Assembly: GCA_026708005.1 (NCBI GenBank)
Contig: JAPOVR010000059.1
Coordinates: 1-52,561, forward strand
Length of the DNA stretch: 52,561 nucleotides
DNA from: Actinomycetes bacterium
Lineage (GTDB): Bacteria; Actinomycetota; Thermoleophilia; Gaiellales; Gaiellaceae
Direction of reading: 5' to 3'
Each line of letters starts with the position of its first letter. Position 1 is the first letter of the stretch. Below, in pieces: positions 18,448 to 28,986 of this stretch. Both the position numbers and the translations under genes were made by a program. The notes below the pieces were generated by a model. It was not told the origin of the DNA. It saw only the letters and a list, made by a program, of their open reading frames with translations, and did no database searches.

Positions 18448-19605
18448 CTAGGCGCCGGCGTCGGTCGAGTAGTGGGCGAGCACGTCGCGATCGAGGACGA
18501 GGCCGAGCCCAGGCCGATCGCTAAGGACGATGTGCCCGTCCCGTACGTCCGGGCGCTCGACGAAGAGCTCGAGCCAGAGCGGATCGTCGGGGCTGACCTC
18601 CTGGATGTAGCCGTTCGGGGCGGCCGCGACGAGATGGCCATGGATCTTCGGGTCGAAGTGGGGCGCCATCAGCACGTTGTGCGCGGAGGCGTACGCCGCA
18701 ACCCGTAGCCACTCGGACACGCCCCCGGAGCGTGTGCAGTCGAACTGGAGGATGCGGATCATGCCGCGGTCGACGAGGTTGCGGCAACCCCACCGGTGCA
18801 GCTCCTGCTCGCCGCTTGCGATCGGGATGCGCGTCGCGCTCGCGACCTGCGCGAGCGCCTCGACGGGGTCGAACCAGGCCACGGGCTCCTCGAGCCACTC
18901 GATCTCGAACGGCTCGAGCGCCCGCGCGGCCTCGATCGCGGTCGCCACGTCCCAGGCGCACGTGGCATCGACCATCAGCTTCACGTCGGGCAACGCGTCG
19001 CGCACCGCCTTGACCCGGGCGACATCCTCGGCGATCGACAGCCCGCCGACCTTCATCTTCACGGCCGAATAGCCGCGCTCGGCGTAGCTCTCCATCTCGG
19101 TAACGAGGCCCTCGATGTCGGCGCCGCCGTCGTTCCCGTAGTAGCCGCCGCTCGCGTAGGCGGGTACGGCCGCGACCTGCCCGCCCAGCAGCCTGTAGAG
19201 GGGCAGGCCGGCGATCTGCGCCTTGAGATCCCACAGCGCGATGTCGACGCCGCCGATGGCGGCCATCATCGACTGCTTGCCGCTCTCGCCGATGGGGTGG
19301 CCGTCGGTATCGGCAAACCTCGCCGCCTCGCGGCTGTAGGTCAGACGGAACAGCGTGTCCCAGAGCCGCTCCGTCTCGACCGGATCCTCTCCGAGCAGCC
19401 GGGGGCGGAACGCCTCGTTGAGGACGCGCACGATCTCGCTGTGCGGGCGCGCGTGGATCTCGCCGATTCCCACGAGCCCGCCGTCGGTCTCGATCTCGAC
19501 GAGGACAACCGTCGAGGCAGTGTAGGGCTCGAGCGCAAGCCAGTACGCGCGGCGGAAGGGAGCCGAGAGCGAGTGGATACGCACGTCGGTGATGCGGTGG
19601 CTCAT
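18448..19605 (-). CDS. Enolase-superfamily sugar acid dehydratase-like protein
   Basis: A 385-residue mandelate racemase/muconate lactonizing enzyme-like protein, expected to abstract the alpha-proton of a carboxylate and dehydrate or racemise a sugar acid. The barrel carries KMK (183-185), metal ligands D213 (VDATCAW), E239/E240 (WLEEP) and E266 (ASGEQE), and H316 (APHFDPKIHGH). It begins at ATG 19605 with GGGGAGG 6 nt upstream. It is in the same direction as the SDR at 19692, 86 bp away, so a dehydrogenase-dehydratase pair on one sugar is likely. Specificity unknown. Confidence 0.88.
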   Translation of the reverse strand: MSHRITDVRIHSLSAPFRRAYWLALEPYTASTVVLVEIETDGGLVGIGEIHARPHSEIVRVLNEAFRPRLLGEDPVETERLWDTLFRLTYSREAARFADTDGHPIGESGKQSMMAAIGGVDIALWDLKAQIAGLPLYRLLGGQVAAVPAYASGGYYGNDGGADIEGLVTEMESYAERGYSAVKMKVGGLSIAEDVARVKAVRDALPDVKLMVDATCAWDVATAIEAARALEPFEIEWLEEPVAWFDPVEALAQVASATRIPIASGEQELHRWGCRNLVDRGMIRILQFDCTRSGGVSEWLRVAAYASAHNVLMAPHFDPKIHGHLVAAAPNGYIQEVSPDDPLWLELFVERPDVRDGHIVLSDRPGLGLVLDRDVLAHYSTDAGA

Positions 19606-19691
19606 CCTGTACCTCCCCTCCACCCTGCGTGGGTGCGTCGGAGCTGATGCGGCGCTCGTGGTGCCGTGCGTGCCAACGCTAGACGGTGCTC

Positions 19692-20537
19692 CTACGCGAC
19701 GAGGTAGCCGCCGTCGACGATGATCTGGGTGCCGTGGACGTACGAGGCGAGCTCCGAGGCGAGGTACACGGCGGTGCGCCCGATCTCATCCGGATCGGCG
19801 AGCCGGCCAAGCGGGACGTGCTGGGCGAGCTCCGCCCACTGCGCCTCGACGTCGATCCCCGCGGGCGCGCCCTCCGCAACGACCTCTTCGACCCCCTCGG
19901 TCCGCGACGGCCCCGGCGCGATCGCGTTCACGCGGATGCCCTCGGGCCCGAGCTCGAGCGCCATGGATTTCGTGAACCCCCAGACCGCCGCCTTCGAGGC
20001 GTCGTAGTGCGACAAGCCCTTGGCGGTCGGATGGACTGCGTCGATCGAGCTGATGTTGATGATCGCGCCCCCGCGTCCCTGCTCTCGCATCCTCACAACG
20101 GCGGCCCGCGTTGCGAGGTAGGTGCCGCTGAGGTTGACGGCCATGATGCGCTGGAACTCGGCGTGGTCGAGGTTCTCGATCAGGCAGTTGGAGAAAATGC
20201 CGGCGTTGTTGACGAGGATGTCGAGCCGGCCGAGCCGATCCACGGCCGTCTGGATCATCAGCTCGACGGCGTTGGGATCGGTCACGTCGGCAACAGCGAG
20301 CTCAACCTGTCGGCCCCCGTGGGCCTGCAGCCGCTCGGCCGCCTCGTGCAGACGCTCCTCCCGCGTGTCGGCGAGTACGATGCCTGCGCCCGCCTCGGAG
20401 AGCCGATCCGCGCAGGCAAACCCGAAGCCCTGCGCCGCCCCCGTGACGACGCCGGCCTTGCCGGTGAGGTCGATCAGGCCGGTGAGAGGATGGTCGTTCT
20501 GCTGCACGCTCCACGCGCCCCGTGCCAGACGAATCAC
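19692..20537 (-). CDS. Short-chain dehydrogenase/reductase
   Basis: A classical SDR of about 281 residues: TGAAQGFG (32-39), D57 after strand 2 favouring NAD, NNAG (110-113), and S164, Y178, K182 (YDASK). Starts at GTG 20537 or at an internal GTG 10 codons later; neither has a strong ribosome site. Pairs with the downstream sugar acid dehydratase gene and is divergent from the ABC ATPase. Likely oxidises a sugar or sugar acid. Confidence 0.9.
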   Translation of the reverse strand: MIRLARGAWSVQQNDHPLTGLIDLTGKAGVVTGAAQGFGFACADRLSEAGAGIVLADTREERLHEAAERLQAHGGRQVELAVADVTDPNAVELMIQTAVDRLGRLDILVNNAGIFSNCLIENLDHAEFQRIMAVNLSGTYLATRAAVVRMREQGRGGAIINISSIDAVHPTAKGLSHYDASKAAVWGFTKSMALELGPEGIRVNAIAPGPSRTEGVEEVVAEGAPAGIDVEAQWAELAQHVPLGRLADPDEIGRTAVYLASELASYVHGTQIIVDGGYLVA

Positions 20538-20778
20538 AGCGAACCCGCCCCTGCGCCGGGGCTCGCAGCTCGGCTGGCTGCTCAGGTACGGGCGGCTCCC
20601 ACTCTAGCGGAGCGGTTCTGGCTCAGGGACCGCCGCTGACCGAGGCTGCCGGTCGTGCGGTGCTCGGAAGCCGAAGACGGGCGGCGAGGCAAGCCGCCCG
20701 CGAAAGCCCTCGCGCGGTGCGGTGTTCGCGGCAGCGGTGTGGTAGAACTGCCCTGCAATCGACCCAGGAGGCTCGCTC

Positions 20779-21960
<1,182 letters not shown>

Positions 21961-22009
21961 CGAAGCGCCGGCGCGCTCCTCCATCCCGCGCTCGGAGAAC
22001 GACGGGCGC

Positions 22010-22028
22010 GCCAGGCAATGCCTGGCTC
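22010..22028 (+). terminator. Hairpin after ABC ATPase gene
   Basis: GCCAGGCA-ATG-TGCCTGGC is a perfect 8-bp stem with a 3-nt loop, 49 bp after the stop of the ATPase gene. There is no long U-tract, which is common for GC-rich actinobacterial terminators. Confidence 0.5.
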
Positions 22029-22053
22029 TACGTGCGATCGCTGAAGACGTTGT

Positions 22054-22120
22054 TCCATCCGAGCCCCCTAGAGGCTGGGCTGTCACCAACCCATTCCCCA
22101 GAGAAGGGCCCGGATGGAAC
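22054..22120. repeat. Inverted repeat with 15-nt arms
   Basis: GTTCCATCCGAGCCC (22054-22068) and GGGCCCGGATGGAAC (22106-22120) pair at 14 of 15 positions across a 37-nt spacer. It is too far from any start codon to be an obvious operator and may be a structured end of the neighbouring foreign patch. Confidence 0.5.
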
Positions 22121-22322
22121 TGCACGGGAACGCGAGAACCTGTCCGCCTAGTCGGTTGCTGATCGCGATGCATGTTCTGGAGGAGGGATGGCCACGCGCG
22201 CGGGCGGCCGAGGCTGCCGATTGAGCGTGCGCGCCGCCCGGAGTTGGCTGCGCCGCTCCCAGGGGCAAGGCGAGGCGGGTCTCCTGGATCGGGAGTCATA
22301 GACCTAAGTAACGAACCCCGGG

Positions 22323-22490
22323 CTAGCCGGAGTGGGTGATCTCCACGTTCTGCATCACTGCGCGGGCGGGCGTGGCGGGCAGGCCGATGTCGGCTCCTAG
22401 CTCGGCTTTCGTGGGCTGGTAGTCCGATGGCGGGAGTTCGAGGGTGCGCTGCTCGATCCGCTGCCGGCGGCGCTTATGCTTCTCGCTCAC
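22323..22490 (-). CDS. Small conserved-looking protein, 55 aa
   Basis: From GTG 22490 to TAG 22323 there is a 55-residue frame: basic N-terminus SEKHKRRRQRIEQRTLELPP followed by SDYQPTKAELGADIGLP. The phrase DYQPTKAEL resembles the DYQPSKAEMEE motif that I recall from small uncharacterised actinobacterial proteins, often near mobile DNA; this is recall, not a search. It follows the GIY-YIG gene in the same direction, with a 26-bp inverted repeat between them. No ribosome site is evident. Confidence 0.5.
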   Translation of the reverse strand: MSEKHKRRRQRIEQRTLELPPSDYQPTKAELGADIGLPATPARAVMQNVEITHSG

Positions 22491-22502
22491 CGATAATTCT
22501 TG

Positions 22503-22528
22503 CTTGCAGGGATTATCTATCCTGCAAG
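22503..22528. promoter_or_regulatory. Inverted repeat, candidate operator
   Basis: CTTGCAGG (22503-22510) and CCTGCAAG (22521-22528) are perfect 8-bp arms around a 10-nt AT-rich centre. It sits just after the GIY-YIG stop and 12 bp before the small gene's start, so it could regulate that gene or end the upstream transcript. The half-site TTGCAGG also occurs in the palindrome before the multicopper oxidase gene, in inverted arm order. Confidence 0.45.
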
Positions 22529-22535
22529 TCGACAG

Positions 22536-23099
22536 TTAGCTACATGCTATCTCTCTGCACTCTTTCCGCAACTCGGCTAATAGTCGGCGTGGGTGGAGGT
22601 TCTGCTTTGTGTTGAGCAAAGGCTTGAACCGTTTGATCAGATGCCGTTCAACGGCATCTATGATGTCCGAGTCGCATTCAGCCCAGCAAATGCGGACGTG
22701 CAAATCTATCCATACGATGATCTTTCCCGTATCCTCACCGCTGAATCGATAGTTGTTCTGGTTTTTCTTGCCTTGAAGAGATCCTCGCGGCGGCCTGTAG
22801 ACGAGAACGGCACCTATCCCCCGGCAGAAGGTAGACAGCAGCTCGTGCTTTAAATCCTGCCGGATCAGGCGACGTTCAAGGTTTGAAGCCTTTCCAAGAT
22901 ACAAGAGAGTCGTTCCCCGTTCTTTCAGCACCTCTCTGACGTGACCTAGCGGAAGCGCCTCGGCTGCATCTATATGGATTGTATAGAGGCCTGAGGTGCT
23001 CGGAACTTCGCGAAATGCACAGCTAACCGAAACTGGCGGGGAAGAATCAAAAAACTCATGAAGAGATTCTCTGTTTGTCGATTCGAATTTATCCGCCAA
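22536..23099 (-). CDS. GIY-YIG-like nuclease
   Basis: A 187-residue protein with the spaced landmarks of a GIY-YIG nuclease: SGLYTIHID in place of GIYYI, LLYLGKASNLERRL in place of YVGKTxNLxxR, and a later acidic ERHLIKRFKPLLNTKQN that supplies the catalytic Glu and the xxPxxN tail. Such domains cut DNA in repair, restriction or homing systems. It starts at TTG 23099, 12 bp after the previous small gene, so the two are probably coupled. Base composition is lower in GC than its surroundings, which suggests transfer. Biological role unknown. Confidence 0.7.
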   Translation of the reverse strand: MADKFESTNRESLHEFFDSSPPVSVSCAFREVPSTSGLYTIHIDAAEALPLGHVREVLKERGTTLLYLGKASNLERRLIRQDLKHELLSTFCRGIGAVLVYRPPRGSLQGKKNQNNYRFSGEDTGKIIVWIDLHVRICWAECDSDIIDAVERHLIKRFKPLLNTKQNLHPRRLLAELRKECREIACS

Positions 23100-23111
23100 T
23101 GGAGAACTCTA

Positions 23112-23327
23112 CTACGTCTTGTTTCCACCCTTCAGAAGTCTTCGGTGCACCTCTTTCCTGCCCAAGGGCCGTGCAATCCGCCTGGTTATCTCCTTGAAGC
23201 GGGCCTCGTCTCGTCGCACTCCAAATTGCGGGCGGTGCGCTTGAAACTCGCTAACTGATTCTTTGGTCATGCGATTGTACACGTTCAGACGCTCTGGATC
23301 TGGTGCCGTACCGGCCAGCTCTGCCAC
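23112..23327 (-). CDS. Small basic protein before the GIY-YIG gene
   Basis: A 71-residue reading from GTG 23327 (GTAPDPERLNVYNRMTKESV, then a Lys/Arg-rich tail ending GRKEVHRRLLKGGNKT). The frame stays open and protein-like upstream to a TGA at 23373 and, beyond it, reads VWRAVCFIDAVHPGVEV back to about 23453, so this may be the C-terminal piece of a longer gene broken by that TGA. It ends 12 bp before the nuclease start. No family recognised. Confidence 0.4.
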   Translation of the reverse strand: MAELAGTAPDPERLNVYNRMTKESVSEFQAHRPQFGVRRDEARFKEITRRIARPLGRKEVHRRLLKGGNKT

Positions 23328-23533
23328 GTCAGGCTCGGCGACAAGTCCAATTCGCCGATTCGGGTCTGGAAATCAGACCTCAACGCCTGGATGCACAGCG
23401 TCGATGAAGCAGACCGCTCGCCACACCCCAGCAGGCCCGTTCCGCTTCCCGGGTCACCACCGGGCGAGATGAGCCGGGCTGCTACAAGCCCGAGCTCGAC
23501 GAACGCAGTCTCCGTCTCGGCTGCAGGGCGCGT

Positions 23534-24461
23534 CTAGGCGTCGGGGCCGTCGCGCTCTCGGTACTGGTCGGAGAAGTAGAGCGCCGGGGAGCAGGGCGGG
23601 TCATCCGGGTGCGGTGGGTACTCATTGACGGTGACGGTCGCGATGATCTTCCCGTCCCGGACAGCCCGGAACGACCGTCTCTGGGGCGGATCCGGGTAGC
23701 TCGCCCGCTCGACCGTCACGGTCCTGCCGATCCACCCGTCCTGCCTGAACACCTCGGCAGCCAGATCGATCGGTTCGGCGCCGATTCCTCGCTCGGGCGG
23801 CTCCGCCGACCATCCGCCGATCATGCTGCACAGATCGCTCACCCACAGACCCTCCGGGATCACGAGCACAGCCCCAGCGGGCAGGTCTTCGCCGCTCTTG
23901 CGGCAGAGAAGCTCGAGGGGCCTGGCCGGGTAGTAGAAGACCCGGTCATGCCTGCCCGGTCGAAGTGTCACGGTACTACGCCCCACCTAGGGGTGGCCCA
24001 CCTCAGAAGCATGGGAGTGTCGGTGGAGGTTCACTGTGGTGACGTGGATGCCGTCCCGGCTCACCCGCGCACTCGGGCTGCTCAGCTCGACACTGCCCGT
24101 GTCACAGCTGATCGTCACACTCGCAGGTGCCTCGGCAGGAGACGCGGGAGACAGGAGGCCCGCTGGGCCCTCGCCGCTACCGGCAGGAGCCGCCGGAGGT
24201 AGAGCGGAAGGTGGAGGACGGGGCGGGAGGCGACGGGAGCGCTGAGCCTCCCCCACAGGCCGCGAGAGCCAAGGCAAGCGCGGCCACTCCCGAGAGCACG
24301 GCAAGCGCACGACCGCGTCGGCGCCCCTGTCGCGTTCTGAGCACTGGCGTCTGCTCCTCCCGGGCGGCCGCTAGCCGATCGTGCTCGGCCCTCCCGGCTC
24401 GGCCGATGCCCGACGCACCTTCGTCCCGATCAAGCCAGCGCCGCATCCCTCGCTGGGTCAT
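23534..24461 (-). pseudogene. Lipoprotein gene, frameshifted and with in-frame TAG
   Basis: From ATG 24461 the reading gives a basic N-terminus, a hydrophobic stretch (LAVLSGVAALALALAACGGG) with lipobox LAAC, then runs out of frame near 24210. The next frame supplies a beta-rich segment (EAPASVTISCDTGSVELSS), is stopped by TAG at 23987, and continues in the same frame as about 150 residues starting STVTLRPGRHDRVFYYPARP. The latter part alone could be translated from GTG 23986 but would lack an export signal. Function unknown; secreted sensor-like or substrate-binding roles cannot be told apart. Confidence 0.6.
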
Positions 24462-24618
24462 CTCCGCTTGCGCTCCCTGGACAGCCGCGGAAAGCGATCC
24501 AGGCCTGGGAAGCTACCGCCCCCAGCCAAGATGCCAAACCCAACCCCTCGCTGTGATTCCCGAGGACGTGGTGGCCAGGCACTGCCCGGCCATCCGTGGT
24601 CACAGCCCACGAGTCGCC

Positions 24619-25632
24619 TCAGGCGCGGATCTCCTGGCGCATGAAGCTGATGTAGGCGAGCGCAAAGCAGACGACCGTCAGCGCGATCAGCCCCACCGTC
24701 TGCGGCCACACGAGCAGCACGCTCTGCTCGAGCGAGAGCGTCGAGGGAACCGCCCGGTCGGTCTGCTGGGGCAGGACGGCGCCAAGCGTCCGGGTCTCCG
24801 GGTTGAGGAACGCCCTCGTGGCTTCGTCGTAGAGGGTGCTGGGCGAGATCCGCGCGAGGGCGTTCTCGAGCCGCGCGTTGCTGAGCACCCGCTCGACCGT
24901 CGCCTGATCGGAGACGGGGCGGATGCCGTCGGCGATGATCCCGGCCAGGAGGGGCGCGAACAGCGAGAGCACGAGCCAGGCCCCGATCGCCACGAGCGCC
25001 GATGTGGCCGCGCGGCGCAGCGCGACCGAGCACAGGGTCGAGAACGCCAGCCAGAAGCTGACGTAGATGACCGAGACGAGGAGCCACACGAGCAGGCGGG
25101 CAACCTCGTCGGCGGCGGGCCTGATACCGAGTCTGAGCAGGCCGAGCCCGGCAACCAACAGCGTGACGGAGGCCAGCACGAGCATGATCACTGTGAGGCC
25201 CGCAGCGAACTTGCCGTTGATGACGTCGTCGCGGTGTATGGGCTGTGAGACGAGGCGCGGCAGCGTCCGCTGGGCCCGCTCGCCGTTTACCGCATCGAAC
25301 CCGAAGGCGATTCCGAGCAGGGGAATGAGCAGCGCGACGAGCGAGATGAACGACGGCACGCTGTCGGTCGCGACCGTGAAGAGGCGCAGGAACACGCCCG
25401 GCACGCCCGCGGCCTGCTCGGCCACGCCCCGAATCGCATCGGAGGCTGCAAACACGGTCCCTGCTGCCACGAGCGCGAGCAGGATGAGTAGGACACCGAA
25501 CCGCACGGACAGCAGGTGATCGGCGAGCTCCTTGCGAGCGACCACCGTCCAGCCAGGTCGCAGCGGTGGTCGCTCCACGCTTCCGGCCGAGCTAGCGTCA
25601 GCTTTGGAGGCGGTGTCAGACAGCTGCGCCAT
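24619..25632 (-). CDS. ABC-2 type transporter permease
   Basis: A roughly 337-residue membrane protein from ATG 25632, with a cytosolic N-terminus and about six hydrophobic segments (e.g. [40 protein letters not shown]). The phrase [20 protein letters not shown] is characteristic of ABC-2/NatB-like export permeases. Its start overlaps the ATPase stop by 17 bp, so the two are coupled. With the NEW3-domain protein upstream it forms a three-gene unit of a kind I recall from archaea and actinobacteria; cargo unknown. Confidence 0.87.
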   Translation of the reverse strand: MAQLSDTASKADASSAGSVERPPLRPGWTVVARKELADHLLSVRFGVLLILLALVAAGTVFAASDAIRGVAEQAAGVPGVFLRLFTVATDSVPSFISLVALLIPLLGIAFGFDAVNGERAQRTLPRLVSQPIHRDDVINGKFAAGLTVIMLVLASVTLLVAGLGLLRLGIRPAADEVARLLVWLLVSVIYVSFWLAFSTLCSVALRRAATSALVAIGAWLVLSLFAPLLAGIIADGIRPVSDQATVERVLSNARLENALARISPSTLYDEATRAFLNPETRTLGAVLPQQTDRAVPSTLSLEQSVLLVWPQTVGLIALTVVCFALAYISFMRQEIRA

Positions 25633-26584
25633 TGCGTGCCTCGGCCGGGGATGCGTGGAAGTAGCGGCGGTAGAGGTCGTCGAGCTCCTGCGCCTGGCGG
25701 CGTAGGTGGAGAACGCGAAGCCCTGCTGCGGCCATCGCCTCGACGAGGGCGGCGCGCACATCCGCCTCCGACGTCACGAGCCAGAGGCCGGACCTGTCGT
25801 CCCGTCTCACCTCGTCGACCCCCGAGACCGAGCGCAACGCGCGCTCGACCGCGTGTGCCTCGCCGTCGCTTTCGACCTCCGTCGTCTGCCGCTCCGAGGC
25901 GAGCTCACGCGCGAGCTCGGCGAGCGAGCCCTGCGCGATCATGCGCCCTCTGACGAAGATCCCCACGCGGTCGCACACCGACTGCACCTGGTAGAGCAGG
26001 TGGCTCGACAGGAGGACAGCCAGCCCATCCTCTTGGGCCAGCCCTCGGATGAACGCGAGCACCTCGGCGGCGCCCTCTGGATCGATCCCTGCCGTTGGCT
26101 CGTCGAGGATCGCGACGTCGGGCTGCTTGATTAGCGCGTCGGCGATGCCGAGACGTTGCCGCATCCCGCGCGAGTAGGTCTCGACCCGCTGCTCGTCCGC
26201 CTCAGCGAGGCCTACGCGCTCGAGCAGGCGGGTGATCCGCTCGTCGGCCTCGCCGGTCTTCAATCCGTTGAGACGGGCCGTGTAGCGGAGGTTCTCCCGT
26301 CCGGTCAGACCGTCGTAGAACCCGACGTTGTCGGGCAGGTAGCCGACCCGGCGCTTGACGGCAAGTGGCTGCCGCGCCGGATCGAGCCCGACGACCTCGG
26401 CCGTGCCCGCCGAGGGCTGGGTCAGCCCGAGGAGCATGAGAATCGTCGTGGTCTTGCCGGCCCCGTTCGGCCCGAGCAGGCCGAACACCTCCCCGGGGGC
26501 AACCTCGAGCTCGAGGTGGTCGACGGCGGTCAGCGCCCCGTAGCGCTTCGTCAGGGCTCTCGCCCGGATGACGGGCTCGGTCAC
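25616..26584 (-). CDS. ABC-2 transporter ATP-binding protein
   Basis: A 322-residue ATPase with Walker A GPNGAGKT (38-45), signature YSRGMRQR (136-143), Walker B AILDEP (Asp160, Glu161) and H194, followed by a C-terminal extension of about 100 residues typical of CcmA/NatA-like exporters. I choose GTG 26584 (a short AGG lies just upstream) because the longer frame adds 39 Arg/Pro-rich residues that do not belong to the fold. It is 35 bp after the NEW3 gene and overlaps the permease gene. Confidence 0.9.
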   Translation of the reverse strand: MTEPVIRARALTKRYGALTAVDHLELEVAPGEVFGLLGPNGAGKTTTILMLLGLTQPSAGTAEVVGLDPARQPLAVKRRVGYLPDNVGFYDGLTGRENLRYTARLNGLKTGEADERITRLLERVGLAEADEQRVETYSRGMRQRLGIADALIKQPDVAILDEPTAGIDPEGAAEVLAFIRGLAQEDGLAVLLSSHLLYQVQSVCDRVGIFVRGRMIAQGSLAELARELASERQTTEVESDGEAHAVERALRSVSGVDEVRRDDRSGLWLVTSEADVRAALVEAMAAAGLRVLHLRRQAQELDDLYRRYFHASPAEARNGAAV

Positions 26585-26619
26585 TGACCTGCCAGGCCGT
26601 GCTCTCCGGTCTGCATCGA

Positions 26620-27786
26620 CTAGCGCCGGCCGTAGAGGCGGAAGACGACAGCCAAGCCGACGATGGCCGCCGCGATCAGGCCGATGCCAACGAGCCCCCA
26701 CACGCGAGCCGTCTTGACGGTGGCCCGCAGATCGAGGCCATCCCGCGCCTCCCGCGCCCGCGCCTCGAGGCTCACGCTGTAGTCGCCCGCGATGGCGTCG
26801 CCGGACGGGGTGATCGCGGCGATGACCGAGATGACCTGCGACGGCGCCACCTCGGCGACCTCCGCCGGGGTGAACGTCACCTCCCAGTTGGCGGGCGCCA
26901 CGGATCGCATGGTCAGGTCTGTGAGAACGGCCGTGCCGTTGTTCACGACGGTCAGCAGGACGTCGGTGGTGCGCCCGGCCCGCACGCTCGTGTTCAGCCG
27001 CTCGTCAGGCTTGATCAGGGCGATGGAAAACGTCCCGGTGATCTCGACCCCGAGCTGGGCGACAGCCTCCGCACCCCCGCCGGCGGCGCGCACGGCGAGC
27101 GGGTAGAAGCCGGCCTCGACCCCGTCGGGCGGGTCGGTCTCGACGACGACGCTCCCGCTCTCGCCCGAGAGGACGGTGATGGTCGAAGCGAGAATCTCGG
27201 CGCTCGGGCGAGCGGTCGTGCTCCAGCCCGGAGGCGCGAGCGCCGCGAGGCTGAAGGTGATGTCCTCCGGCGTGTCGTTCTGCAGCGCGAGGTCGAACCT
27301 GAACGTTGCGTCGGCCCGGCCTCGGAGGATCTCGAAGTCGGTGGTGAGCGTCACATTGCCCCCGACAGCCTCTGCCACGCGCAGGTCGAGCGGCAGCGTG
27401 ACCGACCCGCCTAGAGCTGTGGCCTGAACCACGACGCGGTAGTCGCCCTCGGCCGCGGACAGCGGGACGTCGACGTCCACGTTGACCGCGGGAGCCTCGT
27501 CCCCCGCGACCATGACGCCGTCGATCACGTTCGCACCTCCGCGGATGACGACAGGCCAGCCCTCAGGCGCCTCGATGATCGCAAGATCGATGCGCTGATG
27601 GACTTCGACCACCGAGGAGACCGTGAGCTGGAACCGCGTCAGCTTGCCCGGCTCGACGGCCACCGCCGGGTAGGACGTCGAGATGGTCACTCCGCTCGGC
27701 GTGGTCGCGGCCGCGCCTGCGGGGAGCAGCGCGGCGCCAGCGGCGACCGCCGCGAGCAGGAGTGTGAGGCGAAGCGCGCGGATCAT
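26620..27786 (-). CDS. NEW3-domain exported, membrane-anchored protein
   Basis: A 388-residue protein with an N-terminal signal peptide ([20 protein letters not shown]), two or three beta-sandwich domains of the NEW3/NPCBM-associated kind (e.g. [40 protein letters not shown]), and a single C-terminal membrane helix ([20 protein letters not shown]) ending in basic residues. It is therefore an extracytoplasmic protein held at the membrane. It leads an operon with the ABC-2 ATPase and permease and probably presents or receives the exporter's cargo. Confidence 0.8.
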   Translation of the reverse strand: MIRALRLTLLLAAVAAGAALLPAGAAATTPSGVTISTSYPAVAVEPGKLTRFQLTVSSVVEVHQRIDLAIIEAPEGWPVVIRGGANVIDGVMVAGDEAPAVNVDVDVPLSAAEGDYRVVVQATALGGSVTLPLDLRVAEAVGGNVTLTTDFEILRGRADATFRFDLALQNDTPEDITFSLAALAPPGWSTTARPSAEILASTITVLSGESGSVVVETDPPDGVEAGFYPLAVRAAGGGAEAVAQLGVEITGTFSIALIKPDERLNTSVRAGRTTDVLLTVVNNGTAVLTDLTMRSVAPANWEVTFTPAEVAEVAPSQVISVIAAITPSGDAIAGDYSVSLEARAREARDGLDLRATVKTARVWGLVGIGLIAAAIVGLAVVFRLYGRR

Positions 27787-28134
27787 CTGACAGCCTCGAT
27801 GCGGGGATTCCTCTCTCGTTGGACGATCACCATAGTGTTGAGCTCGTCGAGCACCAGTGAAGCACGTCGCGCTGCGCGGTGCCGATCGCCCGGCGCTCGC
27901 TCAACGCGACGTTGCCATTGGAACACCAGCGCACTGCCCGGCGCAACCGCCAACCGACCGCCGGGCCTGACCCGCTCGTGCCCGAGAGCCGTTCGGTCGC
28001 GGTCGACGGCGGCTCCGTCGAGGGGTGGGTAGCGGCTGATGGTGACCCAGTGGCGGAGACGATCTGCAGTGCCCCGGCTCCACCTGCTCGGAGATCTGCG
28101 CGTTGACGTGGTGGCGACGCGGGCGCGGTCGCCG
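27787..28134. other. Interval between NEW3 operon and PhyH gene
   Basis: No gene is supportable. A plus-strand stretch near 27970-28060 (PDPLVPESRSVAVDGGSVEG) reads like a protein fragment but has no start context and no flanking match. Promoter elements for the NEW3 operon should lie at its left end, but none stands out. Confidence 0.4.
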
Positions 28135-28977
28135 CTAGGGGAGCTCGTCGAACCAGCGCTCGGCGTCGATTGCCGCCTTGTATGCCTCCGAGTCGATCCT
28201 CGGCCGGCCCGCTGGCTGGTAGGTGAGCAGAAGCGCGCGCCGATCCGCGTCTGTGGTGTTCGGCCCCGAGCGGTGCAGGAGCAGCGAGCCGAACACGAGC
28301 ACGCCTCCGGCGCCGACCTCGACGACCGTCTCCTGGCTCGTGTCGAGGCGGGACTCGTCGATCTCGAGCCGCTGAATCACCACCTCCGCGTCGCGTCGCC
28401 GGGGCAGGGGGCCCGTCTGCGTACCGGGAACGACGACCATCGCACCGTTCGCTTCGGTCGCATCGTCGAGGAAGATCATGACCGTGCACAGGTCTCTCGC
28501 CTGTTGGCGCAGGAACGGATACCAGTAGAGGTAATCCTGGTGCCAGGGGAAACGGCTGCCTGAGCGCCGCCTCTTCGTGTTGAACTTGTCGGTCGCCGGA
28601 CCAACCTCACCGGCCCCCACGGCGATCCTCGCAAGCTCGACCAGCACAGGGTGCTCCCAGAGCGCTTGCAGCCGCTCGCTGAAGTGCATCACCGGCTCGA
28701 TCAGCTTCACGACCTCGAGATCGGACTCCCAGATCGCCTGCACGCCGAGCTCGGGCAGGTGGGGAGCGGCGTTGCCGCCGCCGGATCGAAAGTCAGCGCT
28801 GAGGCGGGCCCCTTCCTCCCTGACGCGCCCGCATACATCTTCGAGGTCGGCGATCAGCCCCTCAAGCTCGGAGGCCGAGAACACCCGCTCGCGAACCAGA
28901 TAGCCAGCCTCGGCGTACGCTTCGCGCTCGGCCCGAGTGGTCGGCATCGCCTCCATATCCATCGCCTCAGACGACAC
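28135..28977 (-). CDS. PhyH-type Fe(II)/2-oxoglutarate dioxygenase
   Basis: A 280-residue phytanoyl-CoA dioxygenase family protein. The iron-binding triad is H146 and D148 in PWHQDYLYW and H235 in LLHRSGPN, with an Arg-rich RRALLLTYQ after it for 2-oxoglutarate. Such enzymes hydroxylate or oxidatively open small transported substrates. It lies 9 bp after the MalG-type permease gene and is the last gene of the transporter operon, so its substrate is probably what the transporter imports. Confidence 0.88.
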   Translation of the reverse strand: MSSEAMDMEAMPTTRAEREAYAEAGYLVRERVFSASELEGLIADLEDVCGRVREEGARLSADFRSGGGNAAPHLPELGVQAIWESDLEVVKLIEPVMHFSERLQALWEHPVLVELARIAVGAGEVGPATDKFNTKRRRSGSRFPWHQDYLYWYPFLRQQARDLCTVMIFLDDATEANGAMVVVPGTQTGPLPRRRDAEVVIQRLEIDESRLDTSQETVVEVGAGGVLVFGSLLLHRSGPNTTDADRRALLLTYQPAGRPRIDSEAYKAAIDAERWFDELP

Positions 28978-28986
28978 GATAGGCGC

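Larger units (their letters stand above)
21961..22322. other. Interval with hairpin and inverted repeat
   Basis: No gene seen. It contains the terminator-like hairpin at 22010-22028 and an inverted repeat with 15-nt arms at 22054-22120, and borders the lower-GC patch that starts near 22320. Confidence 0.5.
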
